Positions 34,199-45,129 are shown, counted from the first letter of the stretch. The stretch: 64,000 bases of DNA from Mesostigma viride (GCA_009746045.1 RPFO01000097.1:672146-736145), one strand, 5' to 3'. A program made the numbers and translations. Notes: generated by a model from the letters alone, not told the origin.

Positions 34199-37100
34199 AG
34201 GGGGGGAGGGGGGGGGGGGGAGGGGGGAGGGGGGGGAGGGGGAGGGGGGGGAGGGGGGGGAGGGGGGGGAGGGGGGGGGAGGGGGGGGAGGGGGGGGGGG
34301 AGGGGGGGGGAGGGGGGGGGGGGGGGGGGGGGGAGGGGGGGGGAGGGGGGGGGGGGGGGGGGAGGGGGGGAGGGGGGGAGGGGGGGGGGGGGGGAGGGGG
34401 GGGGAGGGGGGGGAGGGGGGGGGAGGGGGGGGGAGGGGGGGGGAGGGGGGGGGAGGGGGGGGAGGGGGGAAGGGGGGGGGAGGGGGGGGGCGGTTGGAAG
34501 CAGAGGAGGTGGGGGCAAGGTGGGGAGGTTGTGGGGGGAAGAGGCACAGAGGGGGGGGAGGGGGCGGTTCATATCCCCATTAACACGCACAGTGGCTAGC
34601 GTGCGCAAACAGGTGGACACGGAGTGAATAGGGAGTGGATAGGGACAGAGGGGACCGTTGGGTAGACCAACGGAGGGGACCATCGCCGCCCTTGAGGCCA
34701 CGGAACGTTCTCGTGCGGTGCCAATTAGTGTGTGCCATGATTGTCGCGGGCTCCCATTAGCGGGAGCTGCGTGGCCCGCAGGGGGTCATCCAGGAGGAAC
34801 TTTGAAGAATAGGAGGAAGGAAACCGGCTTGAATAGGAGGCAGGAGACCGCCTTGAATAGGAGGCAGGAGACTGCCTTGAGTAGGAGGCAGGCGACCGCC
34901 TTGAATAGGAGGCATGGGGCCTCCTTGAATAGGAGGCAAGATACCGCCTTGAATAGGAGGCAGGAGACCGGCTTGAATCGGAGGCATGGGGCCGCCTCCA
35001 ATAGGAGGGAGGGGACCCAGCCGTATTCACACCGGTGCCTGGGACAAGCCCCCCGACGCGGCTGCTGTGAGCATATCCCCGTAGGCTCATGTGCCCATGG
35101 CCGAGCGGATGGTGACCACAGACTAGGGAGATGGGCCAAGCGGATGCGTACCATGTTGTGGGAGGGGATGGGGATGTGATGAGGATGAGGGCAGCTTGAC
35201 GAGATGCGATGCGGCTTCCCCTGTTTGTCACGATCCTGGCCATCCTCGCCTGCCCCTCGCACCCCTTTTGTAGCCTGCGCCTCGCCTCCCTTTCCTTGCC
35301 TGTGTCATGCCTCGCTGCTGCTTACCTCGCCTCGCCTCGCTGCTCATTACCCTCGCCTCTTGTGTCTGTGCGGGACCTCCCCACCGTGCTTGGTGTCTGT
35401 GCTGGGTGCCCTGGGTGTGCTGGCCGGTTGGGTGCTACGTGCACTGCGCCGCCTGTGCTGCGCGGGGCACGTGCCACATCCATGGCGCGGGACATGCACC
35501 CACGTCGTGTCTCGGCATGGCCTGGGGGGTGGGGGGATGACATCACGTACATGGCTGGATGACATCACGCGCCAGGTGGACTACACTGGGTTTTCGACGA
35601 TCAACCCTCAGCAATTCGGGCAGAAGTTTGTCGGCAAGGTGGGCACTGCCGCCGTCATTTCGACAAGTCAGGGAAAGCTTGTCTGCCAACTGTGCATGGC
35701 ATGCATACATCTGTGTATGTGCACCCACATGTGTGTGATTGACTGTGTGTCAGCAGGCAAGTTAAATTCTGCCGTATGGTGTGTTGGTGTGTGTGTGTGC
35801 GCGCGCGGCACGCACAGCATTGGGCGCAGAAGCAAGCCGTGCGCTGGGTGGCCCACAGATGACTGTTGCTGGGTGCCATGCGGTCCGATGCGCGGGTACT
35901 GCACTCCTTGCCTGCTTGGGTTCTTGTGATACCAGCACCCGCGTGGTCACATCTTGCCCATATCTTGCCTATGGATCTACAAGCATGGTTTCAGCAAGTT
36001 GGTCCTCCTAAAGTTGTCACCCAAGGGTACACCGGCGATGTTTGCCCGGATGGCAAGGCATGGCACCAAGGTGTGACTTGGCGTGCCTTGCCATGGCTCA
36101 GCGCACACGCCGTGCGGCCAACGGTGGTGGCGTTACAAGCCCACGCGCTCCCACTGTTTTGGGGGCCCCCACTGACAGGGCCATGTATTTTCGACAAATC
36201 TAGCTCTTGCGGTGAGTTCCGCGTCTGAGGGCGGCGGTGAACCCTTTCACTTCCTGAGCGTGATGGAGGCGGAGGTGTAGCTCCATGACCGTCAGCCACT
36301 GGCTCATCGGCTCATCCGGTGCTGTGCCTTGCCATGTTTGCCACACAATGTCAAAGTGTTTTGAGCTGCTGTTCCCCGCCTGTCTGTGCGTTGCATCCGC
36401 CACCCTCCAGGTGGCCAACCCGTTTGAGATACTGCTTTTCTCCAAGCAAAAGCTGGCGCCCACGCGCGGTATGTGGTGGTGGGCAGCATGCAGCGGCGGC
36501 ACCAGCACCAGCATCAGCACCAGCACCAGCACCAGCACCAGCACCAGCACCCGCATGTACCAGGGAAACCAGCAGCAGCATGCGGCATAGCAGCAGCAAG
36601 GAGTAGGAAGCAGCAGCAGCATGCAGCAGCGCACTGCGTGGCAGCACAGTCGCCGCATGGCCTTTTAATCACGGTGGCACCTGGCCTCTGCCTGCGCAAG
36701 CAGGGGACTAGTTGCTGGCTCTGCTGATAGGGGGTTTATGTGACCGCAGGTTGGGGGTCCCACCATGCAGACTGCCACGCTCGCGGTTTCAGGCGCCCTC
36801 TCTTCCTGCTACCGGCCTGTTTGCACCGTGGGTGGGGCCAAGTCATAGGGGGTGGGGATCCTGGCAGAGGGCGTGCAACTGTTGCTGCTGTTGCTGCGCG
36901 CAGGGTGGGATGGGCTAGGCTAGTTCACCAAACGCTGCTCCTTTGCTGTTTTCACGCACAGAGGGGGGGAGGAGAAGCGGTGGGGAGGGGATATTCCCTT
37001 GGCAACTGGCATCTGTGGGGGTGGGTGCAGAAAGGCACATAAGGAAAACAGCCCATCGTTGCGTCACGTCCCCTCCCTTGGTCGCACTGGCGGCTGCCAC

Positions 37101-40100
37101 CACACATGTAAACATTGACCGATAACTGCTGCCACATGTTTGGACCAACGGCTGCTGCCCCCCCCCCCCCCCTTTGCGTGATCCCCTATATATTCCTCCC
37201 CTATATATTCCTCACCTATATATTCCTCACCTATATATTCCTCACCTATATATTCCTCCCCTATATATTCCTCACCTATATATTCCTCACCTATATATTC
37301 CTCCCCTATATATTCCTCCCCTATATATTCCTCCCCTATATATTCCTCACCTATATATTCCTCACCTATATATTCCTCACCTATATATTCCTCACCTATA
37401 TATTCCTCACCTATATATTCCTCACCTATATATTCCTCACCTATATATTCCTCACCTATATATTCCTCACCTATATATTCCTCACCTATATATTCCTCAC
37501 CTATATATTCCTCACCTATATATTCCTCACCTATATATTCCTCCCCTATATATTCCTCCCCTATATATTCCTCACCTATATATTCCTCACCTATATATTC
37601 CTCACCTATATATTCCTCCCCTATACATTCCTCCCCTTTATATTCCTCACCTATATATTCCTCACCTATATATTCCTCACCTATATATTCCCCCGATCCC
37701 TGCAGGCGCAACGCATGGCGCGATGCCCCTGGACGGCCTGCGACCCGAAGCGCTGGACCAGGAGAGCATCGAACACCTCATCGGCGACATGCTGGGGCGG
37801 GTGAGCTCGCGTGGCCTATAAATAGCCCCACAGCTGATATTATCAGGATAGCCTTGCGAGCTATGAATCAGCGTGACCGTGGCCTGGTTGTGGTGGGTGC
37901 CGCGCTCATAAAGTTGGTTGTTCTGGTGCCATGTACGGCGTCAGGGCGACGACCCTGTGTTTTTCTATCTCTCCTCCCTACTCCCCCGCTGTCTCTCCCC
38001 GTCTTACCCCATTCTCACCATTCTTCCTATTTGTTCCATTCTCCCCCCCTCGTTGGGGGCATGGGGCAATGGTAATATGTTATATCATTGTGCCTTGTTT
38101 ATAACTGTGGCGTATTCCTCGCCCCTTCCCTGCCCTTTCCCTGCCCTCTGCCTGCCCTTTCCTAGCCCCTTCCTTGCTCCTCTTTTCTGCCCCCTCCTTG
38201 CTCCCCATGCCCCCTCCTCGCTCCCCATGCCCCCTCCTTGCTCCCCGCGCCTCCTTGCTCCTTGTGCCCCAGAGCGCGGGCCTGTCGCTGCTGGAGGAGA
38301 ATGACCTGGGCGCGGCGCTGCACGAGTTTGTGAACAAGGACGAGAGGAGCGCGATCCAGAAGCTGGTCACCGACACGCTCGACAAGGCGCAGGTGGGGGT
38401 GGTCTGTTGATGGGTGTTGATGCATCCATGGCTTGACAAGGCGCAGGCTGGGAGGGGAGGGGGACTTGCCAGATGGGCAGTGTCAGGGCGCTTTGTCACT
38501 GCCACGCTCATGATTGTTTTCGGGTGGGCGGGTTTGACATTCCAGATCGCCAGGGGGGGGAGAGGGAGGTTGACAAGGGGGGGGGGGGGGGTCCAACCAG
38601 TGCGGCAGTGCCTGATGTAGGACCTGACAAATGCCTGGAGGTGGGGGGGCAGATGGTGGCAGTTGACGGTGGTGGGCAAGGCCCCTATAGCTTGTCCGGT
38701 GGGAAATGGCCATGACATCAGCAACGCAGGAGGAGATCTTCACTATCACCGGAGAGGGTGCTCATGAGGGGAGAGGGTGGGTGCCTGTCACTGCCACCGG
38801 CAGGACATGCATTACCGCAGTGCGGCGCGGGGTGCAGTGGTGGGTTGCCAGGTGGCGGACGTTGCTTCATGCCACACTAGTGGCGGTTCCTGATGTTAAA
38901 GCAACCGTCAAATATCGACCGTCCACCACCCAGCATCTGCCAACCACGTTCGATCGTCCGGTGCGGCGCCAGATCATGAATACGGACGTTTTGACAACGC
39001 GGTTACTAAGCCTGCTGCCTTCTGGTTGCCCCCTTGTCTCTCATGTCTTTGCTCGCTGGGTGGGTGCCCACACCCCATCCAACTCTCGTACGTGTTCCTA
39101 CGCCATTCTTGCATGGGCATGTCGGCAAACGTCGGCAAACGTTGGCACTCGTCGGCATGCTCACAGAAATTGATCCAGCAGGAGCGCAACATCCGCGAGG
39201 AGGCGGACGTCGAGCAGTTTTTTACGCAGGAGCAAAAGGTGGGTGTATCGATGGGGCAAAGGGACGGGCCAACTGTGGGTGGTGGCACATGATTCAAAGG
39301 TGGGTCTATCGATGGGGCAAAAGGTGGGCGAAAAAATGGGCGAGAGGTGGTGGGCGAGGTGTGGGGCAAATTGTTGGGCAAAATTGTTGGCAAGTGGTGG
39401 GTGGAGGGCAAAGGATGGAGGGTACGCGATTTCGTTTTTGAAACGTGAGGTAATTATGATTGCAAAGGGATAGGGTGGAGGGCTTGGATGCGCGCTTGGG
39501 GCTTGCCTCTTGACAAGGCGGCCAGGTATCATGGCGTCCGCGGTGAGGTGAGGCTCTGCCCATCCATGCGATGGTCTGGTCCCATCGGAGGTCATCCGGC
39601 AGTTTCCGGTGCTACAGGGCAAGTGGGCAAGACCCTGCCCGCTCTCGGTGCGGTGCCTTTGCAGGAGGCGTGATGTGTGGAATGTGTGAGTGGCTAGCTG
39701 AACAGCCTACCCTTGAAACTCCAACGTGACCCCCGGAAACTCTTTACGATTCCCAAAAACTTTCTTTTGCTGCCAGACCCTCAAGAGTACCCCGATATTT
39801 ACCCCAAACACCTCCCCCCCCATACCTTGCCTTCCAACCCCTCCCCCCTCCCCCCTCTGCCCTTACCCCCTATACCCAACTTCACCCCTCTGCCCAGGCA
39901 AAAGTGTCGGCCAGCCAAAGCCAAGCAGCCCCCACACCATCCAGCAACCAGACGCAGGGCCAAGCGCGGGGAGGGGGCACGGGACCCTCCTCTGCCGCCG
40001 ACGGCGGCGCCACCTGGCAGGCGAGCCGGTCCGCGGGGGATGCGGCAGCACCGAGGAAGAAGGCAGCGACAGGTGGCTCGCGTCAGGTAGGCACCTGCCA

Positions 40101-43100
40101 GGGTGGCCTGCCCGCAGGGGGGGGGCTAGCACGTGGGCAAGGCAGGGGTTGGCATTGGTTTACCCGAGTTTGGCCCCTTGGCCCTGATCCTGGTAGGAAA
40201 ACATCCGCCGTTGGTGATCGCGGGTGCTTGCGCCCAGATGTCATGCTGCGTCCTGACCATGGCCAAGTGTTGGTTCGTGAGCTAAGCTGCTGCCGTGGGG
40301 CCACGTGTCGTCTCGGACCGTCCTGGCTGCCAAAGGAAGCCACCACCATCATGGACGACTGTGTTGGTCACGCATCTGCTGTTGTCACTATGATGTGCAT
40401 GCGCATGTCATGCTCTGAAACAGTCACCCCGCGTGGTGGTCTGGTGGTGCCTCCATCTCCATGCTGTATGGGCAGCACCGCGTGTGGGCGTTGGGATTGC
40501 CATGTGCCGCACCGCATGCCATGGCCTCCGCATCGCTCCCCTCCCTATCATCCATGTTGCCCCCCTCAACGATGTCCCCCTTGCCCTCCCCTCGCTACCA
40601 CCCCCCTGCCCACCCCCCACCCCTCTGGCTACTTCCCCCCCTGGCCCCCACCCAGTCCACCCTGGACGAGATGCTTGGTCGCAGCAACAGTGGCGCCAAG
40701 GCCAACGGCAGCGGTGCCACTGCCCCACCGGCGCCAGCTGGCAGTGACCGGGACAGCGACTTGGACAGCCTGGATGACGACATGGGGGAGGTGGCGGGGG
40801 CGGCCCGCAAAGCCAGGGGGGCGGCGCCCGCATCAGCAGGGGGGCGGTCAGGAGCCGCAACCAGCACGGGTGGTCGAGGTGTGGCGCGGGGGGGAGCGGG
40901 GCTCAGTGCGCCCCCCCCTAAAGCCCCCGCGCGGAGAGGGGTCAGCCAGGCGGGGCGGTCGACACAATTCAAGCAGACACCGGCCGCAAGCAGGTGGGTG
41001 GTGCCACGTGGATGCTTATGCTTATGCTTATGCTTATGCTTATGCTTATGCTTATGCTTATGCTTATGCTTATGCTTATGCTTATGCTTATGCTTATGCT
41101 TATGCTTATGCTTATGCTTATGCTTATGCTTATGCTTATGCTTATGCTTATGCTTATGCTTATGCTTATGCTTACGCTTACGCTTACGCTTACGCTTACG
41201 CTTACGCTTACGCTTACGCTTACGCTTACGCTTACGCTTACGTTTACGCTTACGCTTACGCTTACGCTTACGCTTACGCTTACGCTTACGCTTACGCTTA
41301 CGCTTACGCTTACGCTTACGCTTACGCTTATGCTTATGCTTATGCTTATCCTTATCCTTCCGCGCAAGGCGTGGGGGAGCCAGGCTGTGTATAAGGCCAG
41401 GGGGGAGCAGGGCCCCTACCACGGTTGGTATGAGCAGAATGGGGTTGAGGGCCGTGGCGGGGAGCAGTGAACAAAGATGGATATGCGGACACCATGGGTG
41501 GTGGAAGGGTGTCGATTCGATGCACCCTGGCGCCTTGGGGTTAGGCAGGTATGAGACGTGGCAGTGTTTTGTAGAGATTGCAACGCGCAGAGCAAGTGTC
41601 GTCCAGCAGACTACCGCGCAGGTTACGCGAAGCAATATGCAGTAACGCAATTCACAAACATGGCAGTGATGTGTTTCCCTACATGAGATGTTCTACTACG
41701 GCAGTTTATGCTACTGGAGAGCGCTTCCATGGGATGCAGCGGATGCGACAGTGTGGTTATAGTGTGGGCATTGCATGTTGACTGCTGTCGCACGCGCTCC
41801 ATCCCCACGTGCTGGTCGTGCACAAGGGTGAAACAGCGTGCCCTTGCCCTTTGGGACCGCCCCACGCGCGCCCTTCCCCCCCTCGCGGTGCCTCTTCCCC
41901 CTCGTCGTGCCTCACGCCATGCGCATGATGCCCTGGTGGGTGCCCTGCGACGGCGGCTTCGCGATGCCTTGGCCACCAATCCACCACTCACCTCCACCAA
42001 TCCGCCCCTCACGCCTGGTCCCGTGGGTCGTCTCGTTGCCACGTCGTCCCTGGGCTGCCATCGGACGGCCGGCGCGCATGCACAGCGTGACCCCTTCCCA
42101 GCAACGGCTGACGCTGTTGGTTCCCTGTCATCGGATGGCCGCTGGCAGCTTCCCTTGTTGGTTCCCATGCGCAGTGCGTGGCCTGTTCCACCCTGGCCCG
42201 TTGTGCCAGGGTGGCGCGACCATCCTGCGGATCGTCCCTTCTCCGTACTTACCATGGTCCACGCTGCGCTCGGCCGCCTCTTTTACCTTGTCTTCCATCT
42301 TCTCCGCCACCTTCCCTGCCACCTTCTCCGCCATCTTCTCCGCCACCTTCTCCGCAACTTTCTCCGCCCCTCTTGCGTGCTTCCATGTGTTGCTGCTGCG
42401 CGTGCAGGGGTAAAGCGGCCAAGTCAAAAGCAGTTCTTGTTGACGACGACGAGGACGAGGACGAGGACATGAAGGAGGATGATGGGGAAGAGGACGAGGA
42501 CGAGGAGGATGGGATTGAGGAGAGCCCAGAGTCCCAGGCATCCGAGGTGGGTGCAGCGCGCCCTTTAAATAACATCCTAGGTGGGTGCAGCGTGCCTTTT
42601 AACAGCTTCCCTATTTCTCATTCGTTGTAAACAGCTAGGGCACTCGCGGTGTTCTCCAGGCACCCACGTTTTGTAGACAACTTGGGTGCAGGCATGTACA
42701 GGATGTAGGGGGGGCGGCTAGGGGGCAACCATGCCATGAATAGGGCACATGGGGGTGTCCACATTGGGGGTTGCCTTTGAAGATCTCCTGCGCACAGGAC
42801 AGGTTTGGGGCTGCGGGGCGGGGGCGGGCGAGAGCAAACGTGAGCAAGCGCAGCAGGGAAACGGCCCACACGGCCCATTGCTCAGTTGTACGCATCACTC
42901 TAGTACGCACCGCCAGGTGCGTCCGATCATGCGCGCACGGATGCCCCACCCGACAATAGATGTCGGTGGCTCACCGTTGTCCCTGGGGGGTGCACATTTC
43001 TGTGGCAGCATAGGGAAGGCGAAGGGGAAGCTGCACGGGCCACATGGCCTGCGTGCTGGCTCCCGAAGGCGCCCGTACAGCCAAAGCGCCATCGTGTGGC

Positions 43101-43693
43101 ACCCTCTGCATTGCACCCGTTTGGCACCCGTTGAGTTTCTGCCAGCATCATCTTGCCAGGACGGGCTAACAAACCCGCGTGCGTGCTCTCCTTGCTGGCT
43201 AAACTCTTGAGCCTGTTCCTTACACCCTGCCTGCACCCCTTGGTCCCACATCTGTGTTGTTCCTAACGCTCTGCCTGGACCCCGTGATCCACCATCGGGC
43301 GGCGCATGGCTGCCCCCGCGGGTGCCACCCGTGGGCTCCCCCCTCTCCCCCCCCCAGGACGAGGAGCCCAAACCCACGGCAGGTCGCGGCCGCAAACGCG
43401 CCGCACCCTCGAGCAGCGCCGGCGGCCCAGTCCGCAAGCGGGCCACTCAGCCCTCACAGGCATCGACTGGTCGCGGCCGCAGCACCGCCAACGTGCTGTC
43501 GGTCTCAGACTCAGATGAGGAGGGGGGGGAGTCCCCCAGGGGCCGGCGGGGGGGGACGCAGCGACGGCTCAGCAGCGGTGCCGGCGGCTCCCTCGGGGGG
43601 GGGAGGGCCGCCGCCAACCCACCTGTGGGTGTCAGCCGCTTGCACGTGTGTGCCTGCGTGGGGGGTGCATGGGCTAACGTGTGTGCAAGGTGA
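24953..43693 (+). CDS. MRE11: MRE11 double-strand-break repair nuclease, 18 exons, 860 aa
   Basis: Exons: 24953-24999, 25814-25946, 26419-26576, 27296-27386, 28047-28166, 29223-29291, 30113-30192, 32455-32671, 33511-33768, 35576-35638, 36411-36468, 37706-37800, 38273-38392, 39167-39238, 39898-40086, 40656-40993, 42408-42546, 43358-43693. All introns are GT-AG and phases agree throughout (2583 nt). The Mn-dependent phosphoesterase motifs are complete: ATDNHLG (D29, H31), [10 protein letters not shown] (D69), GNHDD (N136, H137), VLHQNR (H230) and GHEHEC (H258, H260). The capping domain follows ([18 protein letters not shown]...[19 protein letters not shown]). The C-terminal third is disordered, with an acidic stretch (exon 17) and GRGRK/GRGRS basic motifs like the DNA-binding GAR region. 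MRE11 works with RAD50 and NBS1 in break sensing and end resection. It has an upstream divergent partner and a TGTAA 13 nt after the stop. A further intron at PP|GTGGGTG near 43633 cannot be excluded. Confidence 0.96.
25923..25990 (+). repeat. 36-bp in-frame duplication of exon 2 end and donor
   Basis: AAGATAGCCACGCGCGAACA|GGTGGGTA occurs twice, ending at 25946 and 25982. Both copies carry a usable GTGGGT donor. Using the second would add 12 residues (ending ALKIATREQ) without a frameshift. Confidence 0.85.
26160..26320 (+). repeat. (GGGGGC)n hexanucleotide array
   Basis: About 160 bp of GGGGGC units with a few GGCGGA and GGGGCC changes in MRE11 intron 2, flanked on both sides by (TG)n runs. 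The G-rich strand is the sense strand, so it would form G-quadruplexes in RNA and an R-loop. Confidence 0.9.
26577..26870 (+). repeat. G-rich intron start with degenerate donor copies
   Basis: After the exon 3 donor (GAACCG|GTACGGGGGG) the intron holds similar phrases such as CAACCGGCACGGGGGG, CAACCGTATGGGGGG and GGTACGGGGGG, then GGGGGT repeats at about 26845-26870. Confidence 0.5.
27405..27655 (+). repeat. (CCCA)n and (CCCG)n array
   Basis: Long CCCA tetranucleotide run with an internal CCCGCCGC-type block in MRE11 intron 4. It starts about 20 bp after the exon 4 donor. The complement is TGGG repeats. Confidence 0.95.
28380..28735 (-). mobile_element. LTR fragment or solo LTR of the 57.5-kb copia-type element
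   Basis: Read on the minus strand from 28735, the sequence follows 57477-57775: TTAGCAT-TTGGG-ACCAAT, GGATGCAG, CCGTGCTGAC, GCCTGAAACAGACAAGGGAC, AGGTCCCGAAGT, GTGGACAGGACACGTGGCAG, GCCTGCACAGGCTTAGCCTG, ATCACGTGACT and CTGCAAGGAT. It lies in MRE11 intron 5 in antisense orientation. The exact far end is not clear. Confidence 0.7.
29262..29440 (+). repeat. About 80-bp tandem copies of exon 6 end plus intron start
   Basis: The phrase GAGCGGCTGCGGCACATGTT-GTGAGGG-GCGCTCTGTG-TTTAGCACCTTTTGT at the exon 6/intron boundary recurs twice downstream with changes (GAGAGGCTGCGGCACAGG; GAGCGGCTGCAGCGCATG), each copy ending in a GGTGTGGTGAGG junction. Confidence 0.8.
30160..30310 (+). repeat. Three tandem copies of exon 7 end plus donor
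   Basis: TTTGTGCTGCACCAGAACCG|GTGGGTAGG plus the following GGACAAGGGGGGG-CGCATATCCCAT is present three times with a period of about 54 bp (donors near 30193, 30247 and 30300). The third donor has decayed to CAGTGGGGAGG. Further degenerate GGACAAG-G-run pieces follow to about 30420 and again near 31905-31940. Confidence 0.85.
30745..30915 (+). repeat. 42-bp tandem repeat, 4 copies, with internal inverted repeat
   Basis: Each unit holds CTCCTGAGCTATCTGAAGCA and TCTTCAGGAGGAACATACC. Within it CTCCTGA pairs with TCAGGAG, and CTGAAG with CTTCAG. It lies in MRE11 intron 7. Confidence 0.9.
32672..32850 (+). repeat. GGGGGGA-type array at the start of intron 8
   Basis: Almost pure purine sequence, G-runs of 5-9 separated by single A, begins within 15 bp of the exon 8 donor. 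Confidence 0.9.
33310..33530 (+). repeat. Duplicated 3' splice site and exon 9 start
   Basis: The exon 9 start CAG|GGCTTGGACTACCAGACGCG has two degraded upstream copies: TCAGGCCTGGACTAGCTTG near 33315 and TAGGGCCTGGACTAGCAGAC near 33411. The spacing is about 97 bp each. Confidence 0.65.
34060..34495 (+). repeat. 430-bp G-tract array in MRE11 intron 9
   Basis: Uninterrupted polypurine DNA, G-runs up to more than 20 with isolated A. It has many more than four adjacent G-runs, so G-quadruplex and triplex formation is expected. Length may be unreliable in assemblies. Confidence 0.95.
34805..35010 (+). repeat. 24-bp minisatellite, about 8 copies
   Basis: Unit AATAGGAGGCAGGAGACCGC plus CTTG, with changes, in MRE11 intron 9. 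Confidence 0.85.
36488..36556 (+). repeat. (CAGCAC)n run
   Basis: About ten hexamers directly after the exon 11 donor, followed by scattered CAGCAG runs to 36640. Confidence 0.85.
37185..37692 (+). repeat. 15-bp CTATATATTCCTCAC array, about 34 copies
   Basis: The array runs to within 15 bp of the exon 12 acceptor (last unit TATATATTCCCCCGATCCCTGCAG cut at the AG), so the polypyrimidine tract of intron 11 is made from the repeat. CAC and CCC variants occur in blocks. Confidence 0.95.
38381..38455 (+). repeat. Second copy of exon 13 end plus donor
   Basis: CTCGACAAGGCGCAG|GTGGGG at the true junction (38392) is echoed 50 bp later by CTTGACAAGGCGCAGGCTGGG, with the donor GT mutated. Confidence 0.75.
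39228..39340 (+). repeat. Tandem copies of exon 14 end plus donor
   Basis: GAGCAAAAG|GTGGGTGTATCGATGGGGCAA is followed by TTCAAAGGTGGGTCTATCGATGGGGCAA, and then CAAAAGGTGGGCG. At least three GTGGG donors sit in the first 100 bp. Confidence 0.75.
41008..41360 (+). repeat. (TGCTTA)n / (CGCTTA)n array
   Basis: About 58 hexamers in three blocks, TGCTTA then CGCTTA then TGCTTA, beginning 15 bp after the exon 16 donor. One TTTACG change near 41242. Confidence 0.95.
42541..42602 (+). repeat. 34-bp duplication at the exon 17 donor
   Basis: GTGGGTGCAGCGCGCC-TTTAAA begins the intron and is repeated as GTGGGTGCAGCGTGCC-TTTTAA after CCTAG. Both copies begin as donors. Confidence 0.75.
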
Positions 43694-43705
43694 AAGGAAG
43701 GGGGG

Positions 43706-43710
43706 TGTAA
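43706..43710 (+). terminator. TGTAA poly(A) signal for MRE11
   Basis: TGTAA lies 13 nt after the TGA stop (43691-43693). This spacing is tight, but the motif is the usual chlorophyte signal and supports the chosen stop. Confidence 0.4.
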
Positions 43711-44810
43711 GGAGGCGGGGGGAAGGGGGGGGGGGGGAGCGTGTCATCAGCGAGTATATGTGTGTGATATGTGTGTTATATGTGTGTTTTATGTGCGTTA
43801 TATGTGCGTTATATGTGCGTTATATGTGTGTTATTTGTGTGTTATATGTGTGTGTGCGGAGGTATGGAGATGGGCGGGATATAACGGGCGCAAAGTCCAT
43901 GGACGTTAAGAAGTGAAATGTGCCGCCTAAGCTGTGCCTCTAGGGCATCACAACCGCCTGCGCGCATCCAGATGCCTTAGGCGTTTGCTTGTCATGGTCG
44001 CGGCATTACTCCTGTAGAAATGGGAGACATCTCGGGAGATGGTGGAATAGCCCGTAGGCTGCGACGTGGCCGTACAAACCCTCCCACACACATGGATGGA
44101 GCACGGATGGGCGAAATGCCTCCTAGGCATGCACCAAGGGTTCCGGCGTAGTGCGGCCGTACCTGACCATGGCCCCCCCTGCGCTGTGTTTGGTGCCGTG
44201 TCCCTGCAGGTGTCAAGTGGCTGGGGCTCCATGAAGAAGTGATGGTGCCAAGATCCGTGATGGAGGGACGGACCAAGGATGTGACATGGCAGGCCCACCG
44301 TGCGCGGTGATAGCGACGCCAAGCTGCTTGCAGGATGGTAGCGCTATCGAGGCAAACCTGGGAAAGCAGAAGCTATCAGGATTTCGCACTGCGATGTCTG
44401 TGATTCACGCCAGCTGTCACGTTGACTAGGAAGGAACCGCTTCTGACCGGGGGAGGGCAATCATTCAATCCAGTCTCGATGGGGATCCCACTCTATGTTA
44501 GCCCTGGACCTGCGCACAACTTGGCAAGGCAGGCAACCAGGGGAGTTTGCCCGAGTTGGCGGAATGTGACCTGCACATGTCTTGTAAATGGGGAACTGGT
44601 TGTCCAACGGAATTTTCCAGCAGAAGGAGAGTGAATGCACTTGAATACTGCAGGGAGTTGAGTGAGTTGGTGCTACTGTGCAATGTGCATGAAGCTTTCT
44701 CCTTGGTGCACCTTACAGATCGTCAACAATCCATGTTTTACCTATTAAAGTATTGCAGACATATCTTTCATTGCGCGTGCATTCCAGCCATATGTGGTCT
44801 TATTATATAG
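43711..44810. other. MRE11 3' flank without a recognisable gene
   Basis: Contains a (ATATGTGTGTT)-like run at 43750-43855 and otherwise unremarkable sequence with no protein-like frame. Confidence 0.4.
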
Positions 44811-44811
44811 A

Positions 44812-44880
44812 TAACGGCAGGCTCGAGCTACCATGGTCCGGATTCTCCGGAATTCTGGCCTGCGCTGGTTGTCCTTGATG
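44812..44880 (+). repeat. Dispersed 65-bp repeat, copy 2
   Basis: ATAACGGCAGGCTCGAGCTA, CCATGGTCCGGATTCTCC and TGGCCTGCGCTGGTTGTCC match the 15467 copy inverted. The core CCGGATTCTCCGG is a small inverted repeat. Confidence 0.65.
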
Positions 44881-45129
44881 TATGTGGTCTTATTCTTCGA
44901 CGATACGTGGTCTTATTCTTCTTCCAATTCAATGGTACGTCTATATAAAGTGGACCCCTGAGTTGCACACCTCCACCCATTTTGCTCTAGTAGGTAATAG
45001 TATATCACAGAACAATTGATCCAACGTACAGTTGCATGTGCTGCACATGTACCTGTAAAACACCTGTAATTGATGCAACAAATTACCGCCGTGGCCGCGC
45101 TCCATTTATACCTCACTAGCAGCCGGTAA

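Noticed and set aside
33891-34701. Long open frames on both strands through the G-tract array (poly-Gly, poly-Pro proteins)
   Set aside because: They are translations of GGGGGGA simple repeat inside MRE11 intron 9, open in all frames because G-rich DNA lacks stops.
37064-37821. Tyr-Ile-Pro or Glu-Glu-Tyr-Ile repeat proteins
   Set aside because: Both are translations of the 15-bp intronic array; splice sites and MRE11 homology place it in intron 11.
40994-41400. Repeat proteins (Tyr-Ala, Leu-Cys, Lys-His runs)
   Set aside because: Translation of the (TGCTTA)n array in MRE11 intron 16.
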